Shown here: positions 7,177 through 7,278 of the stretch, in pieces
How the letters are laid out: every line of letters begins with the position of its first letter
Numbering within the stretch: the first letter of the stretch is position 1
Source: JAAKFL01 sp964629645
GTDB lineage: Bacteria > Chlamydiota > Chlamydiia > Chlamydiales > SLFE01
Direction: 5' to 3'
Length of the DNA stretch: 7,278 nt
Assembly: GCA_964629645.1 (NCBI GenBank)
Contig: CAZVSU010000099.1
Location: 1 to 7,278, forward strand
Notes under the pieces: model-generated
The model's database searches: none
What the model saw: only the letters and a program-made list of their open reading frames with translations
Told to the model about the DNA's origin: nothing
Position numbers and translations under genes: made by a program

Positions 7177-7226
7177 TAGGGGACGTCTTCAAATTTGGAA
7201 TCAACTTAATTTGAAGACGTCCCCTA
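7177..7226. repeat. Perfect 19-bp inverted repeat with a 12-base loop
   Basis: TAGGGGACGTCTTCAAATT (7177-7195) is followed after 12 bases by its exact reverse complement (7208-7226). The arms contain the self-complementary GACGTC. As RNA it would fold into a strong 19-bp hairpin about 140 bases after the amylosucrase stop. No T-tract follows (the next bases are GTACACC), so it is not a standard intrinsic terminator, though it may protect or attenuate the operon transcript. The symmetrical shape and the third copy nearby favour a repeat-element origin. Confidence 0.85.
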
Positions 7227-7278
7227 GTACACCTTATAAAAAGTTTTTGATCAAATTCGGCATTATAAGCGCCGCGAT

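Larger units (their letters stand above)
7035..7226. mobile_element. Candidate small non-autonomous element bounded by inverted repeats
   Basis: The stretch of 192 bases starts with the arm copy at 7035-7053 and ends with its inverted match at 7208-7226; a further direct copy at 7177-7195 forms a hairpin with the right end. The inside is AT-rich and has no supported gene. It could be a miniature inverted-repeat element, or a cluster of REP-like palindromes of the kind mobilised by Y1 (REP-associated) transposases; TAGGGGACGTC-like ends recall such repeats from memory, without a search. No target-site duplication is visible at its edges. Mobility is inference. Confidence 0.4.

Noticed and set aside
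7233..7269. Seven-base inverted repeat CTTATAA...TTATAAG as a terminator or operator
   Set aside because: The stem is short and AT-only apart from one pair, with a 23-base loop and no T-tract; it is within chance expectation for AT-rich DNA.

Overview
The window is bacterial and gene-dense, with every supported gene on the + strand. It carries a four-gene sucrose operon (sps-spp-fructokinase-amylosucrase, 1272-7037), preceded by a separate aldo/keto reductase gene (123-1163). It ends in a short AT-rich non-coding stretch holding a repeat family. Shine-Dalgarno-type ribosome binding sites, ATGA-type and longer gene overlaps and mid-range base composition point to a bacterium. Operons of the same composition are known from sucrose-making proteobacteria such as halotolerant methanotrophs, but nothing here fixes the phylum.

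Layout: 1-122 holds what looks like the 3' arm of a terminator from an upstream gene, then a possible extended -10 promoter and a clear ribosome binding site for the reductase. 123-1163 encodes a complete aldo/keto reductase with all four catalytic residues. 1164-1271 is a 108-base gap with a weak candidate promoter for the operon. 1272-3416 encodes sucrose-phosphate synthase: a GT4 glycosyltransferase fused to a HAD phosphatase-like domain that has lost key catalytic residues. 3413-4210 encodes a separate, catalytically intact sucrose-phosphate phosphatase. 4183-5103 encodes a PfkB-family fructokinase starting at TTG. 5073-7037 encodes a GH13 amylosucrase. The last three genes each overlap the gene before them, by 4, 28 and 31 bases, so translation is probably coupled.

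How the genes work together (inference from family functions): the synthase joins UDP-glucose and fructose-6-phosphate, the phosphatase releases sucrose, amylosucrase moves the glucosyl unit onto an alpha-1,4-glucan and frees fructose, and the fructokinase returns fructose to fructose-6-phosphate. The operon can therefore store sucrose as an osmolyte or reserve, or run as a fructose-recycling cycle that turns UDP-glucose into glycogen-like glucan without ADP-glucose.

In the tail (7038-7278), a perfect 19-bp inverted repeat lies at 7177-7226, and a 17/19 copy of its arm covers the amylosucrase stop codon at 7035-7053. Together they bound a 192-bp stretch that looks like a small non-autonomous mobile element or REP-type repeat. 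I see no gene and no convincing intrinsic terminator after 7037. The operon type itself is known; the degenerate phosphatase domain and the repeat at the operon's end are the points most worth following up.
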